This document shows positions 36,092-47,600 of a stretch of 64,000 bases of DNA, one piece after another. Below the pieces are notes generated by a model. It was not told the DNA's origin. It searched no databases and worked only from the letters and a program-made list of their open reading frames with translations. The translations under genes and the position numbers were made by a program. Each line of letters starts with the position of its first letter. The stretch's first letter is position 1. This stretch comes from Myxococcales bacterium (lineage in GTDB: Bacteria > Myxococcota_A > Polyangia > Nannocystales > Nannocystaceae): assembly GCA_020633335.1 (NCBI GenBank), contig JACKDU010000004.1, positions 496,001-560,000 on the forward strand, read 5' to 3'.

Positions 36092-37072
36092 ATGGCGGGC
36101 AAGGTGATCGATATGGAGATGAACAAGGACGGCGTCTACGAGCCGCAGAAGGAGGCCCGGACGGGGCTCTGGATCGCCGGTGGTGTCGCGGTCCTCGGCG
36201 CGGTCGGGCTCGGGGCTTACCTCTGGCGGAGTCGCTCGAAGAGCGAGGCGAACGATCGCGGTGGAGCTGGCCAGGGCGGCGGTGGGACGCTGCCTGCGGG
36301 CGAGAGCGGCGGTGGCGGTGGCGGTGGAGTCGGCGTTGGGGAGCCGCCCGCGCCGAGCGGCGATACTTCGTGGACGAACACGCGGCCGCTGCCGACGGCT
36401 GCTGACGTTCCCGGCTTCGATCTCTCGACCAACTGGGGGACGACGCCGACCGACCTCCGCCCGCTCTTCGCGCTGATGGAGCGGCTCAGTGGGATCGATG
36501 GTGCGGGCCGGCTCTTCGCCACGATCGCCCGGCGCGAGTCGGGCTTCGTCCCGAACGCGCACAACACCTCGAAGGTCGAGCGCGACGCCTCGCGGCGGGC
36601 CTACGCGAATTCGAAGGACCGCAACCCGGCGCTCAAGTACGGGGCTCAGGCGGCGGAGTTCGGCTCGGGTGGGCTCTTCGCCGGGCTGGCTCCCTACTTC
36701 CTCTGGACCGGCGTCCCCGAGGTCGGTGCCAAGGCGCCGCTCCTGAGCTCGCCGCCGGAGATCATGTTCCTGCCGCGGGTCGCGGGCTTCGGCGCCTGCG
36801 TGTACCTCCAGCGGCTCGTGGCGAACTACCGCCTCGACGATCACCTCGACGTCAAGGTCGGCTGGGCGAACCCCTCGCTGCTCAAGACCGGCCGCGGCAA
36901 CGCGACCTACCAGGCGGTCCGTCAGCGCTTCGCCAGCGACGCGAACGCGCTGGGGATCGACCTCGACGACACCAAGACGATCCCCGCGAAGCTCAGCGCG
37001 GCGCGCTGGCCCGGGGTGCTCAAGGTCTTCGCAGAGCTGGTCGGCGAAGTGCCCACGCCGATCGGTCGGTAG
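36092..37072 (+). CDS. Membrane-anchored lytic transglycosylase-like protein
   Basis: A 326-residue protein with an N-terminal membrane segment (LWIAGGVAVLGAVGLGAYLW, about residues 28-47), a Gly-rich linker and a lysozyme-like domain from about 115: ATIARRESGFVPNAHN carries the candidate catalytic Glu, and EFGSGGLFAGLAPYFLW and the later FGACVYLQRLVANY match the fold of phage-type transglycosylases. It would cleave peptidoglycan, for example during virion entry or release, or to fit an envelope-spanning structure. AGGAGG precedes the ATG, which opens after the previous stop; the frame extends a little upstream inside the preceding gene. Confidence 0.72.
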   Translation: MAGKVIDMEMNKDGVYEPQKEARTGLWIAGGVAVLGAVGLGAYLWRSRSKSEANDRGGAGQGGGGTLPAGESGGGGGGGVGVGEPPAPSGDTSWTNTRPLPTAADVPGFDLSTNWGTTPTDLRPLFALMERLSGIDGAGRLFATIARRESGFVPNAHNTSKVERDASRRAYANSKDRNPALKYGAQAAEFGSGGLFAGLAPYFLWTGVPEVGAKAPLLSSPPEIMFLPRVAGFGACVYLQRLVANYRLDDHLDVKVGWANPSLLKTGRGNATYQAVRQRFASDANALGIDLDDTKTIPAKLSAARWPGVLKVFAELVGEVPTPIGR

Positions 37073-37079
37073 GCAGGAT

Positions 37080-38228
37080 ATGGCGACGATGCTGGAGTGC
37101 TACGACGCGGAGCTCGACGCGCTCGCCGATCTGGCCGGCGACTTCGACTTCCTCTCGACGATCGAGCCGGAGGCGTGGATCAGCCGGCAGTGGACCGAGA
37201 TCGCGGCGGCGACCGGCTGGGCCGACGAGCTCGACACGGCGATCGCGGGGCTGCGTCGCGGGCGGCTTGGGCTGGCCGACGTGTCGGCGACGGCGCTCGC
37301 GGCGTTTCGCCGGGTCGCGCGAGGACGGCTCGAGGACGAGTCCCGGAGTGATCGCGCGCGTGTTCGTGCCGAGGTCCTGGCGACGATCGGCGCGGGATCG
37401 GGCGAGCACCTCTGGCGCGCCGAGCTCGACGTGACCTCCGTGGCCTCTGGAGTCTGCTACGGGCTCACGCAATGGCGGCCTCGCCCGCCGACGGTCAAGG
37501 CGAGCCAGCTCGTGGGCATCGCGCCAGGCGTCGCAGGAGGCTCCGAGGGCGGCGCCAAGACGCCGAGCAAGGGCCTCGCCGCCGAGCCCCGGCCCGACGT
37601 CGTCACGCTGCCGCAGCGGGCCTTCCTCGCGGACGCCGGTCCGAGCTATTTCGGCCCGCCGATCCCCTCGACCCTTCTTCATCGGCCGGGGTGCGGATGG
37701 CAGACGCCGCTGCGCCTCTGCCTCGGCACGTTCCCCTGGGTCTACGGTCATCGCTTGCAGGCGCCCGCGCCGGGCCTTGGCTGGCGGAGCACGGCGGCGC
37801 ACCAGCCCGCGGCCGTCGCCCTCGAGATCGCGTCGGGTCTCTGGCAGCCGAGCGGCAACCTCCGGCAAGACGCGCGCGAGGTCGCGGCCCAGTGGAAGCA
37901 CTGGCGCGCCGCGACTGCGCCGCTGGTCGGCTCACTTCCGGCCGCCGAGGGATCGGTGCAACGAGCCGGCGGCCTCTATCGCCGCGGCATGGTCCTCGAG
38001 GTCTTCCAGGGCAGCGAGGAGCTCGTCGGTCTCAACGGCCCGCGCGGGTTCGTCTGCGCCGCGGCGTACAACTTCGTCCAGCGGCGCTACGCCGCCTTCT
38101 TCGCCATGCGTCGCGCGCTCGTCCGCGCCCGCGCCAAGCTGATCCCCGAGCTCCGCGGGATCCTCAACGCCAACCCCGATCCCTGCCTCCGGCAGCAGGT
38201 CTTCCTCGCCCAGGTCTTCGGCGGGTAG
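37080..38228 (+). CDS. Unknown protein of accessory block
   Basis: A 382-residue protein with a helical first third (LADLAGDFDFLSTIEPEAW in substance), a central Pro/Gly-rich part (about 140-215) and a C-terminal helical part ending LRQQVFLAQVFGG. No signal, membrane segment or known motif was found. It begins 8 bases after the transglycosylase-like gene and is followed at 12 bases by the next gene, so it belongs to the same transcript. It may be a structural or assembly protein by context only. Confidence 0.7.
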   Translation: MATMLECYDAELDALADLAGDFDFLSTIEPEAWISRQWTEIAAATGWADELDTAIAGLRRGRLGLADVSATALAAFRRVARGRLEDESRSDRARVRAEVLATIGAGSGEHLWRAELDVTSVASGVCYGLTQWRPRPPTVKASQLVGIAPGVAGGSEGGAKTPSKGLAAEPRPDVVTLPQRAFLADAGPSYFGPPIPSTLLHRPGCGWQTPLRLCLGTFPWVYGHRLQAPAPGLGWRSTAAHQPAAVALEIASGLWQPSGNLRQDAREVAAQWKHWRAATAPLVGSLPAAEGSVQRAGGLYRRGMVLEVFQGSEELVGLNGPRGFVCAAAYNFVQRRYAAFFAMRRALVRARAKLIPELRGILNANPDPCLRQQVFLAQVFGG

Positions 38229-38239
38229 CGGAGGTCGTC

Positions 38240-40108
38240 GTGCTCATCGAGGTCGGATCGCGTCGCTACAAGGAGCTCTTCGGCTTCCGCGACTTCGTCA
38301 ACCAGCCCTTCGAGAGCCGGCTGCCGCCGCACAAGATGCTGGTCGAGGCGCTCGCGGATCCGAGCAAGAGCATCGACGCGATCGACTCGATCCTCGCGGA
38401 CGCTCGGCCCGAGGGGATCCTCAACGCCGCCGGCCTCCAGGATCTCCAGCTCGGGGTGCAGGTGCTCGTCCATGGACGGATTGCCGCGTCGCGCCTCGGC
38501 GGCGCGCTCTCGCTGGCGGGCAACGGGATGCTGACGTCGATGACCGACGGGCTCGTCGACGTGATGAAGCAGGTCAAGATCCCGTCGCGGGCGAGCAACG
38601 AGGACATCCAGCGCTTCCTCGCCGACGCCGCGTTCGCCATCGGCATGAAGGCCCTCGGCGCCCTCGGGCCGATCGGCAAGATCGCGGCCGCGATCGTCGG
38701 CTTCGCGCGGGGGATCATCCAGCTGGTCAAGCAGCGCAAGGAGCTCGCGGGGATGGAGGAGTCGCGCCGGCGAGCGCTCGCCTACGCCAAGCTCCCGCCG
38801 CTCCAGGAGCCCGACACGAACGTTGACGCCTGGTACGTCGACGCGGTCATGCGGCCGATGATGGAGACCGGGTCGTGGACGCCGATCTTCTCGCCGCGCT
38901 TTGACTCGGACGAGTGGAAGGTCATCCGCCGCAACGGCGGGATGGCGATGGCGCCGGGCCGCGACGTGGCAGGCGTCGACGACTTCGGCGAGCCGCAGAA
39001 GGCGTTCAAGACCGCGGGTGGGGTCGGCTTCATGCCGGGGCTCGACCAGATCACGAGTGTGATCCAGGTGGCGAAGGACCCCGAGGAGGTGGCGGCGTGG
39101 TCGGGGAGCGGTCGGTGGCCGATCCGCCCCGAGATGGTGACCGACGTCGGCAAGTTCTTCGTCAACACCGGGCGGCTCGCGGCGATCGCCTGGTCGTGGG
39201 TGACTGAGGTCGATGCCTCGCCCGACCTCTACAAGGTCCATGTCGCGGCGCTGCATGAGCGGTGGCGCCGCTACTGCGATGCCGGTCTGCGCTTCCTCGC
39301 CGAGAACGCGAAGGACTGGCTGGAGAACAACGGGAAGGGTCGGATCCTCTCGGGTTCTCCGCACTTCGCCTTCGGCAGCGCGATCGGCTGTGCGATCGGG
39401 GTCTGGCGTTGCTTCCCGAAGGACAACGGCTGGCAGATCGTCATGCCCGGCGTCCGCGGCGACGAGATGAAGGGGTTTGCGTGGGGGCGCGAGTCGCTGG
39501 GTTGCGTCATCGATCCACCGAGCATGGCCGCCTTCGCGGGCGACAAGCCCTGCGTCTACACGATCTACGACCTGCGGATCCGCGAGGTCCTCGATGAGGC
39601 CCGCAAGCGGCAGAGCTACTTCCTCCGGCACTCGCTGGTGGCCGCCTATGTCCGCGCGGACTTCGACGCCTTCCAGGAGCCCAAGCTCCGCAGAGAGCTG
39701 ATGGCCGCCCGCAAGATGATGCTCGGTCACCCCGATCGGATGCTGGTTCAGCTCGACGACGTGGCGGAGGACGAGCCTGGCCTCCCCGGCGACGGGAAGA
39801 CCTGGAAGGAGCAGCTGATCGCCAGCGGGGTCAAGCGGCGGCCGCCCTTCCTCTTCCAGGGCCGACGGACGACCGGGGGTCCTCAACCCGGAACGCTTGA
39901 GCCGCCCTCGAAGCCGCCGCCGCGCGTGCTGGTCTTCGACGGACCGATCGCGTGGGGTGACCTCGCGGAGCCAGGCGATCTCGGGGCGGGCAACGGAGAC
40001 GCGACGCTCTCGCCGGGCCTCCGCGCCGCGGCCTGGGCACTTGGGGGAATTCTGCTGGGTGGAGGGGCCTACGCGCTCGCTCGCCACGCGGGGAAGGGGT
40101 GGAGATGA
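38240..40108 (+). CDS. Large protein with C-terminal membrane anchor
   Basis: A 622-residue protein starting at GTG (GGAGG six bases before). Residues about 130-165 are strongly hydrophobic or amphipathic (IGMKALGALGPIGKIAAAIVG), and the last 35 residues hold a membrane segment (AAWALGGILLGGGAYALARH). The central region (about 200-500) has Trp/Tyr-rich stretches such as GSAIGCAIGVWRCFPKDNGW without a motif I recognise. The stop overlaps the next ATG (ATGA). In a provirus reading it could be a vertex, membrane or DNA-delivery protein; this is guesswork. Confidence 0.72.
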   Translation: MLIEVGSRRYKELFGFRDFVNQPFESRLPPHKMLVEALADPSKSIDAIDSILADARPEGILNAAGLQDLQLGVQVLVHGRIAASRLGGALSLAGNGMLTSMTDGLVDVMKQVKIPSRASNEDIQRFLADAAFAIGMKALGALGPIGKIAAAIVGFARGIIQLVKQRKELAGMEESRRRALAYAKLPPLQEPDTNVDAWYVDAVMRPMMETGSWTPIFSPRFDSDEWKVIRRNGGMAMAPGRDVAGVDDFGEPQKAFKTAGGVGFMPGLDQITSVIQVAKDPEEVAAWSGSGRWPIRPEMVTDVGKFFVNTGRLAAIAWSWVTEVDASPDLYKVHVAALHERWRRYCDAGLRFLAENAKDWLENNGKGRILSGSPHFAFGSAIGCAIGVWRCFPKDNGWQIVMPGVRGDEMKGFAWGRESLGCVIDPPSMAAFAGDKPCVYTIYDLRIREVLDEARKRQSYFLRHSLVAAYVRADFDAFQEPKLRRELMAARKMMLGHPDRMLVQLDDVAEDEPGLPGDGKTWKEQLIASGVKRRPPFLFQGRRTTGGPQPGTLEPPSKPPPRVLVFDGPIAWGDLAEPGDLGAGNGDATLSPGLRAAAWALGGILLGGGAYALARHAGKGWR

Positions 40109-40311
40109 TGGACGGGAATGAAGAGAAGCGATCGATGTGGTGGACCGTCGCGGGCGTCGTGCTGAGCAGCGCGGCGAGCCTCGGCATCGGCTACAAGCTC
40201 GGCACGCGCGAGCGTCCCTGCGCCTGCAAGGCCAAGCTGCCGGGGAGCGGCAGCGAGGCGATCGGGGGCGGGGGCGGCAACGGCAACGGCAACGGCGGGA
40301 AGAGCTCGTAG
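40105..40311 (+). CDS. Small N-terminally anchored membrane protein
   Basis: A 68-residue protein: short charged start, one membrane segment (WWTVAGVVLSSAASLGIGYKL), two cysteines (CACKAK) and a Gly/Asn-rich tail. It overlaps the upstream stop by four bases; ATG 40108 is an equal alternative start. Small single-span proteins of this kind are typical of membrane-containing phages, but also of many other loci. Confidence 0.65.
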   Translation: MMDGNEEKRSMWWTVAGVVLSSAASLGIGYKLGTRERPCACKAKLPGSGSEAIGGGGGNGNGNGGKSS

Positions 40312-40320
40312 GAGGGCACC

Positions 40321-41574
40321 ATGGACTTCCGGATCGCTCGCATCACGATCGAGCTGCGCGACGAGGAGACCGGCGCGGTCGAGACTCAGGAGGTCCGCCC
40401 CGGTGCGCCGTGGCCTTGCCTTCCTGAGCTCGACCAGATCATCACGCGGGACGAAGGTGCCGGAGGCCCGGCGCGCGGGAAGGAGAAACCGGCGAAGGAG
40501 CCCAAGGAGGCCAGCGAGGCTCGCCAGCGGAAGGCAGTCGAGACCAAGAAGGACAAGGCCGGCGAAAAGGGGCGCGCGAAGGCCAAGGAGAAGGCCAAGC
40601 CTCCCAAGGCGAGCGTGAAGTCGGAGGAGAAGGTCAAGAGCCAAAAGATCGATCTCTCCGAGCCGGAAGCTCGCGCAGCGTATGGCGCGAGCATCCTCGC
40701 CTTGCTCAAGGATGCCCCTCTCAGCGTCGGCGAGCTCCACAAGCTCATCGGCGGCGATCGCATGCAGGTGGCGGCCGAGCTCACGCGCCTGGCGGACGAG
40801 GGGGCGATCGTCCGCAGCGGTCGTGGGCGGGGGACGAAGTACGGCCTCCCCGGCAAGGTGGCGGCGACGGAGGCGTTGCCGGAGCCAGCGGTCGTCGACC
40901 TGCCCGAGGTCAAGCTCAAGTGGCGGCGCGAGATGATCCGCGACCGCGAGACCTACGTCGCCCCCTGGGATGAGGGTGGGTTCCGGCTGGTGAAGATGCA
41001 CACCGGGTCTGACGCCCTCTACTTCGAGCGTGGCGATGAGACCGTGCTCGAGTACGGCTGTGGCGAGCGGAAGGTGATGAAGGCGCTCGCTCGCCAGCTC
41101 GCCGAGGCCGGGCTGCCGACGCCCGAGCAATACCGGGCGAGCGGCGGCGACCTCTCGGCCTGCCCGCCGGCGAGGCGAACTGAGCTCGGCGGGGTCGCGC
41201 TCACCTGGCGCGAGACCGTCGAGGGGGAGCGGCAGGTCTGTGTCGCCGCGACCGGCGAGGGCGAGATGAAGATGGTCCGCAACGAGGCGGGGTCGTTCGT
41301 CCTCGCGTTCGTCCGCGAGGGAGACGAGGACTTCGACCAGCTTGGATGCGGCACCCGCTCGGCGCTTGAGGCCCGGGCTCTCGACATCCTGGCGCAGGTT
41401 CGGGCTGAGGATGAGGGGCCGGCTGCGACAAAGCCCGAGCCCGTGGAGCAGCCTCCTCCGCAGCGGCCGCAGCCGGAGGCCGTCGAGGAGGCTGAGGAGG
41501 AGGTCTCGACCGAGAAGGACGAGGCCATCATGGGGGCGCTGCGCGATGTCCTGAAGAGCATCGATCTCGATTGA
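40321..41574 (+). CDS. Winged-helix-like protein with duplicated C-terminal domain
   Basis: A 417-residue protein. Residues 1-35 form a short strand-rich part, then a very Lys/Glu/Ala-rich linker to about 110, then a helical segment that looks like a winged helix (ILALLKDAPLSVGELHKLIGG ... LADEGAIVRSGRGRGTKYGL in substance). After that a domain of about 70 residues occurs twice: LKWRREMIRDRETYVAP ... LEYGCGERKVMKAL and LTWRETVEGERQVCVA ... DQLGCGTRSALEAR. The HTH suggests DNA binding or regulation. It starts 9 bases after the small membrane protein and is followed by the giant helicase gene. Confidence 0.75.
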   Translation: MDFRIARITIELRDEETGAVETQEVRPGAPWPCLPELDQIITRDEGAGGPARGKEKPAKEPKEASEARQRKAVETKKDKAGEKGRAKAKEKAKPPKASVKSEEKVKSQKIDLSEPEARAAYGASILALLKDAPLSVGELHKLIGGDRMQVAAELTRLADEGAIVRSGRGRGTKYGLPGKVAATEALPEPAVVDLPEVKLKWRREMIRDRETYVAPWDEGGFRLVKMHTGSDALYFERGDETVLEYGCGERKVMKALARQLAEAGLPTPEQYRASGGDLSACPPARRTELGGVALTWRETVEGERQVCVAATGEGEMKMVRNEAGSFVLAFVREGDEDFDQLGCGTRSALEARALDILAQVRAEDEGPAATKPEPVEQPPPQRPQPEAVEEAEEEVSTEKDEAIMGALRDVLKSIDLD

Positions 41575-41626
41575 TGTCGGGCGCCGAGCGAGTCGGCGTG
41601 GGTGCGGTGGATTGGGAGTTGAAGTG

Positions 41627-44600
41627 ATGGACGGGGTCGAGCTGCTTTCGAGAATTCTTCCGCCGTGGCGTCAGGTGGCCGCGTCGGCCGTTGGCGTAGC
41701 GTACTTCGACGGCTTCATCGCTCGCCAGCGGCCCGCGATCGTCTCGCTGCTTGGTGAGTGGATCGAACGACGTCGGGCAAGGGTTGAGACGCCAGCGACG
41801 ACGCCGATCGCCGTCGAGGCCCCACCCGACGAGTGGACCGCCGCCCGTCGCGAGAAGGCCAACCTCGCCGCGATGGAGCTCCTCGCCTCAAAGAAGACCG
41901 GGACGATGACCGACGCGGAGCGGAGCGTGCTCCTCGGCTACTCGGGCTGGGGCGGTCTCTCGATCGAGAAGAACCGCGCCAAGTTCCCCGAGGGCTGGGA
42001 CCCGGACACCTTCGGGCTGATCCACGAATACTACACTCCGACCAAGGTCGCACGCGCCGTCGCCGAGGCGCTCTGCCCCTTCCTCCCGGACCTCGCCAGC
42101 CGCGACGGGGTGCTCCACGCCCTCGAACCCTCCGCAGGGATCGGTCGCTTCATGCTCGCGCTCAACCAGGCGACCTGCGAGCACCCGCCACTCCACTGGA
42201 CCGCGGTTGAGCTCTCGCCGATCGCCGCGTCGATCCTTCCGCACATCTTTCCGGGTGCCGATATCAACGCGATGAGCTTCGAGGAGTGGCTCCATCGGAC
42301 GACCACCCGCGGCGCGCGGCAAAAGGGCGTCGAGGTCGCGGCCCGCGACCAGGGCAAGATCCGCCTGGTCATCTCGAACCCGCCCTACGGCCGCCGCGGG
42401 GTCAGTGCGAAGTGGGACGAGGCGCCCGAGTACGCCGAGAACGAGGCGTTCGCGTACTTCCTCCGCCGCGGGCTCGACCTCCTCGCGCCGATGGGGATCG
42501 GCGTCTTCCTGATCCCCGCGGGCTTCATGACGGGCGTCGGCGCGGGTCGCCGGCTCCTCCGGGAAAAGGTCCTGCGGCGGCATCACCTGATGTCGGCGTT
42601 CCGCATGCCGAGCGAGATCTTCCCAGGCGCAAACCTCGTCACCGACCTCCTCTTCTTCCGCGCCCGCGGCGGCGAGCTGGCCGAGGTCGACGAGGGCGAC
42701 CGCTTCATCGTCGACGGTAACTACTTCGACGAGTTCTCCGAGCACATCCTCGGCACGGAGGAGGGCCGCGGGCACGAGGACGACGACGCTCCCGACCGCC
42801 CACAGGGCCGCCACCGTCACAAGGTCGTCGGCTCCTTCGAGGGCCTGCCGGTCTTCGCCGAGCGCACGCTCTGCTCGGCCTGCATCGTCCGCCCGACCGC
42901 CTTCGCGCCCGCGACCGCGAGCCGGCTCGTCCGCCGGGTCGACACCGGCGATCTCACCCCGCTCCTCGCGGCCGCGGTCAGCCTCGGCAGCCGTGTCGCC
43001 GACTACCTCGCCGAGCGCGCCAACGGGACACCACGGGCCGTGGAGCTCTGGCCCGAGCTCCTCCAGTCGCTCCGTGACTTCCAGCGCGCCCCCGAGGTCA
43101 TCGAGATCGGCGCCCAGAACCCCTGGCTCTGGATGGACCTCCGCCGCCTCGCCGAGCAGGAGAACCCGGGCGCCCAGAGCTTCCTCAACGCCTTCTCCAA
43201 GGCCGGTGAGATCGCCGCGCCGATCACCCAGCGCCCCGAGGTCGAGGAGCGCTTTGCCGGCGAGCCGAGCGACTTGCTCGGTCAGGCCGAGTACCTCTAC
43301 CGGAGCCGCCGCCGCCTGACGATCGACGAGCTCCTCGACTTCCACCAGGACCAGGGCGGCACGCTCTCCCGCGCCGACGCGCTCGCTCGCCTCTTCCGGG
43401 CTGACTGGTGCGTCGATGGCGGGGGCCTGCGCGAGCTGGTGCCGCTCCGCGACTACGTCACCGGCGACCTCTGGCCGAAGCTCGATCGGCTCGACTTCGC
43501 GAACAACGATCGGCGCCCCGCGGGGATCCCCGATGACCAGCTCCAGCGGCAACGAAACCGTCTCCTCGCGGCGATCGCCCCGGTCGAGTTCGAGGACATC
43601 GACGCCGTCTCCCCCGGTGACGGCTACATCCCGCTAGAGCTGGTCGCCGCCTGGATCTCCGAGACGATCAACGAGCACTACGGCGCGATCGCCCTGGAGC
43701 GCCAGGGCGGGCTCGTCCAGGTCGCGGACGCCGGCTACGGCGACCTGAAGAAGGCGCCGCTCGACCCCGAAGCGCTCTGGCTGATCGGCTGGCTCAACCA
43801 CGACAACACCTTCTTCGCCCCGAACCGCCTCCATCACGACGACCCCGAGGCCGACCGCGTCGAGGCCGAGTCGGGCCTGCGCGATCTCAAGGTCTGGGAC
43901 TACCGCGCGAGCTACGAGCGCGCCTGGAAGGCGAACTTCGCCGCCTGGCTGCGCGAGGACAACACCCGCATGGAGGCCGTCCGCGACGCCTACAACCGGG
44001 CCTTCCGTCGCTTCGTCCGCCGCGAGTATTCGGGCGAGCCGATCGACATCGCCCGCTGGGGCGGCCAGATCCGCCTCGCGCCCCACCAGAACGCGGCGAT
44101 CCGCCGGGTGCTCGAAGCCCGCGGCGGTCTCATCGCCTTCGACGTGGGCGTCGGCAAGACCTACACGGGACTCGGGATCCTCGCGCGCGCCCGCCAGGAA
44201 GGGTGGGGGCGACGGCCGGTCGTCCTCGTCCCGATGAGCCTGGTCTGGAAGTGGTACCGCGACTTCCGCCGCTGCCTCCCCGACTATCGCGTCGCGGTGA
44301 TCGGCTCCCAGCGCCGCGAGCTACAGGGCGGCCCGCGCCTCAAGGAGGCCAACCTCCGCCTCGCCGCGGGCGAGATCACCAAGGAGCAGCACCGCCAGAT
44401 GATCACGGTCGCCGACGCCGACAAGGCGACCGACCGCGCGGCCAAGTGGTCCGCGTTCCAGGCCGGCCTCTACGACGCGGTGATCCTCAGCTACACCGCC
44501 CTCAACCTGACCGCGGTCGACCTCGACGCGATCATCGCCTACGCCGAGCAGACGCCCGCGATCCGCCGAATCGTCAGCCTTCAGGAGCGCAACGAGCAGA

Positions 44601-47600
44601 GCCGCAAGGCCAAGGGCAAGCGCCCGAGCGCGGCCAAGAAGAAGGCGACCGAGCGCAAGAAGGCGATCGCCGAGGCGAGCGTGAAGAGCTTCATCATGGA
44701 CCAGCTCGACATCGACGATCGTCGCGGGCTTGATCCCGGGATCCGCTGGGACGACCTCGGGATCGACCTCCTCATCGTCGACGAGGCCCAGAACTTCAAG
44801 AACCTCTACGGCCCCGAGCAGCGCGAGGGCGGCGTGCCGAAGTTCATGTCGCTGCCGGCGGGCGGCTCGAAGCGCGCCTGGCAGCTCGACTTTCGGAGTC
44901 ACTTCGTCCGCCAGCGGACGGGCGGCAGCGGGGTCGTGCTCCTCTCGGCGACGCCCGCCAAGAACAGCCCGCTAGAGTTCTACAACATCCTCCAGTACGT
45001 CGATCACGACGCCTTCGTGAAGGTCGGGATCCACGACCCGGAGGAGTTCATCGACCGCTACCTGAAGATCGAGAGCCGCGACGTCCTCGACGCCAACTTC
45101 GACATCGTGAAGAAGTCGGCCGTCGTCGGCTTCCAGCGCCTCGACGAGATCCGCGGGATCCTCGACCGCTACTCGGAATTCCGCACGGCCGAGGAGGTCG
45201 GGATCAAGCTCCCGCAGCCGCGCGTGCAGCGGGTCGACGTCCAGATGGACGACGCCCAGGAGCTCAAGTACGACGAGCTGGTCGCGACGATGACCGATCG
45301 CCTGGAGGCGCTCCTCAAGGGCGAGCGCGCGTCGGCGGCGGGTGTTCTGGGCGACATGGTGCGGATGTCGCTGATCGCTCTCCACGCCGATCTCGACGAG
45401 GGCTATGACTGGACCAACGCCCTCGAAGGCGGCCTCGCCACGCGAAAGGTCAGCGCGACAGCGCTCACCCGCTGGGTCGATCGCGGCTGGGCCGTGGTCG
45501 ACACCGACCGCGAGAAGGACACGGCGACGATCCGGCGCGACCTCCCGCGGCCGGACTACCACTCGCCGAAGTTCCAGGCGGTCGCCGAGCGGGTCGCCGC
45601 GCAGCCGGAGTGCGGGCACATCATCTTCTGCGAGCCGGTCGCCACCCACCGCTGGATCGTCGAGGTCTTGGTGGAGAACGGGATCCCCCGCGAGCGGATC
45701 GCCGTGATGAACGCGCAGGCGACCGACGCGAACGCGCGGCTGCAGATCGCCGACGGCTTCAACGGCGACGAGGAGGAGGGCAAGGAGCCGCTCTACGACG
45801 TGATCATCGCCAACAGCGTCGCCTACGAGGGGGTCGACCTCCAGACCCGGACTTGTGCGATCCACCATGTCGACCTCCCGTGGACGCCTGCGGACCTCGA
45901 GCAACGAAACGGCCGTGCGTACCGCCAGGGCAACACCCTCGGGACAATTGAGATCCTCTACTACATCGCCCAGGGGTCGATGGATGGCTACCGATTCGCC
46001 GTGATCCACGGCAAGCGCGGGTGGCTGGCGAGCCTCCTCGAGAGCCAGGACCGCGACACCAACAACCCCGCCGCGCAGCAAGACTTCTCGCCCGAGGAGT
46101 TGCTCGAGTACATCGCCCGCGACAAGGGGAAGGTCCGCGGACTCCTCGAGAAACGGAAGGAACAGAAGCGCGAGGAGGAGCGGCAGCGGCAGGCGACGAA
46201 TGCGGCGATCCTGATGCGGCAGGCGGCGGGCCGCTACCGCGACGCGCGGCGCCTGGCGACCGAGAACCCTGCTCGGGCGACCCAGCTTCGACAGGAGGCC
46301 GAAGAGCGCCTTACCTCGCTCGCGCGGGCGAGCACGGACGTGTGGCCCTGGGACAAGGCGATGTACGCCTTCCGCGAGGTCGACGGGATCGTCCTCAGCG
46401 ACGGGAGCGCGCTCGTCTTCGAGGGGATGCGGATCGTCCAGCGCGGGGCCGGGCCGGAGGGCGAGGTCCGTGCGATCGAGTTTGGCCAGGTCCGCGACAC
46501 CAAGAGCGGGCCGGTAATCGGCATGCGCCGCGCCGGAGAGGCCCGCTGGGGCTCGGCCGGCCCGACGGCGATCGCCGAGCTCCAGATCACACCGGCGCAC
46601 CTTGAGGCCGCGAAGACCGAGTGGCCCGAGGATGACGAGGCCGAGGCGACTATCTCCCTCGACCAGACGATCGCCCGCCTCGACTCTTGGCGGCGGATTG
46701 GCTGGGAGGGGGCCACCGACCTCTTCCGAGCCACCTGGTGGGAGCGGCGAGGGGCCGCCATCGCTGAGCAGCTCGCCCGGCGTGGCGACGAGGCCGAGCG
46801 CCTGCCGGTGGTCGTCGACGGCGAGCTCCAGCTCCGCGGCGGCCCGGCGATCCGCGACGGCGTTCTCCTGCCGCCGACCGCGGCTGGCTGGGAGAGCTAC
46901 CTCGAGCTGGCGCCGCTGACCGGCGAGCCGTGGGCGGCGCTCCGGGACGTCGGCGATCTCTGGTGGGGCCGCCGGATCCCCCGGGACCTCCTCGCCAAGC
47001 CCCCCGTGCTCGACGACGAGACCGCGCTGGCGCGCCTCCGCAAGCAGCTCGCCCGGGCGCGCGAGCTCCACGACCTCTCGCCCCGCGAGGTCGCCGAGTG
47101 GCTCAGCGAGCAGGAGCTCGACGACGCCGCGGACTTCCTCGACGGCTATCTCGACGAGCCGACCCGCGCCTTCGACGAGTTCGCCAGCGAGCTCCGCCGC
47201 AAGCTGATCGACAGCCTCGGCAAGCGCTGGTCGACCCGGGCGGCGCTCTGGCACGACGGCCGGCCCTACATCGACCCCTTCGTGCTCCTCGAGGACGCGG
47301 CGAAGGGCGGCCGCAAGTACGTCCTCGCCCAGCGAGTCCCCGACGAGGCCGTGCGGCGGGTCTACATCGACGAGCCGGTCGGCGCGGGCGCGCCCTACAC
47401 GATCGCCGAGGGCACGCTCCGCAAGGTCGACCGGATCTGGGAGGTCTACGACCAGGAGGACGGCGACCTCATCGAGGCGGTCTGGCACCGCTACACGCGG
47501 CTCCTGCGGGCGCTTGAGCTGGTCCCGGCCTACCTCGGCGAAGCCCACGATCTCCTCGAGGTCGCGGCTGAGGCGATCGAGAGCCCGAAGTGCCAGGGCG

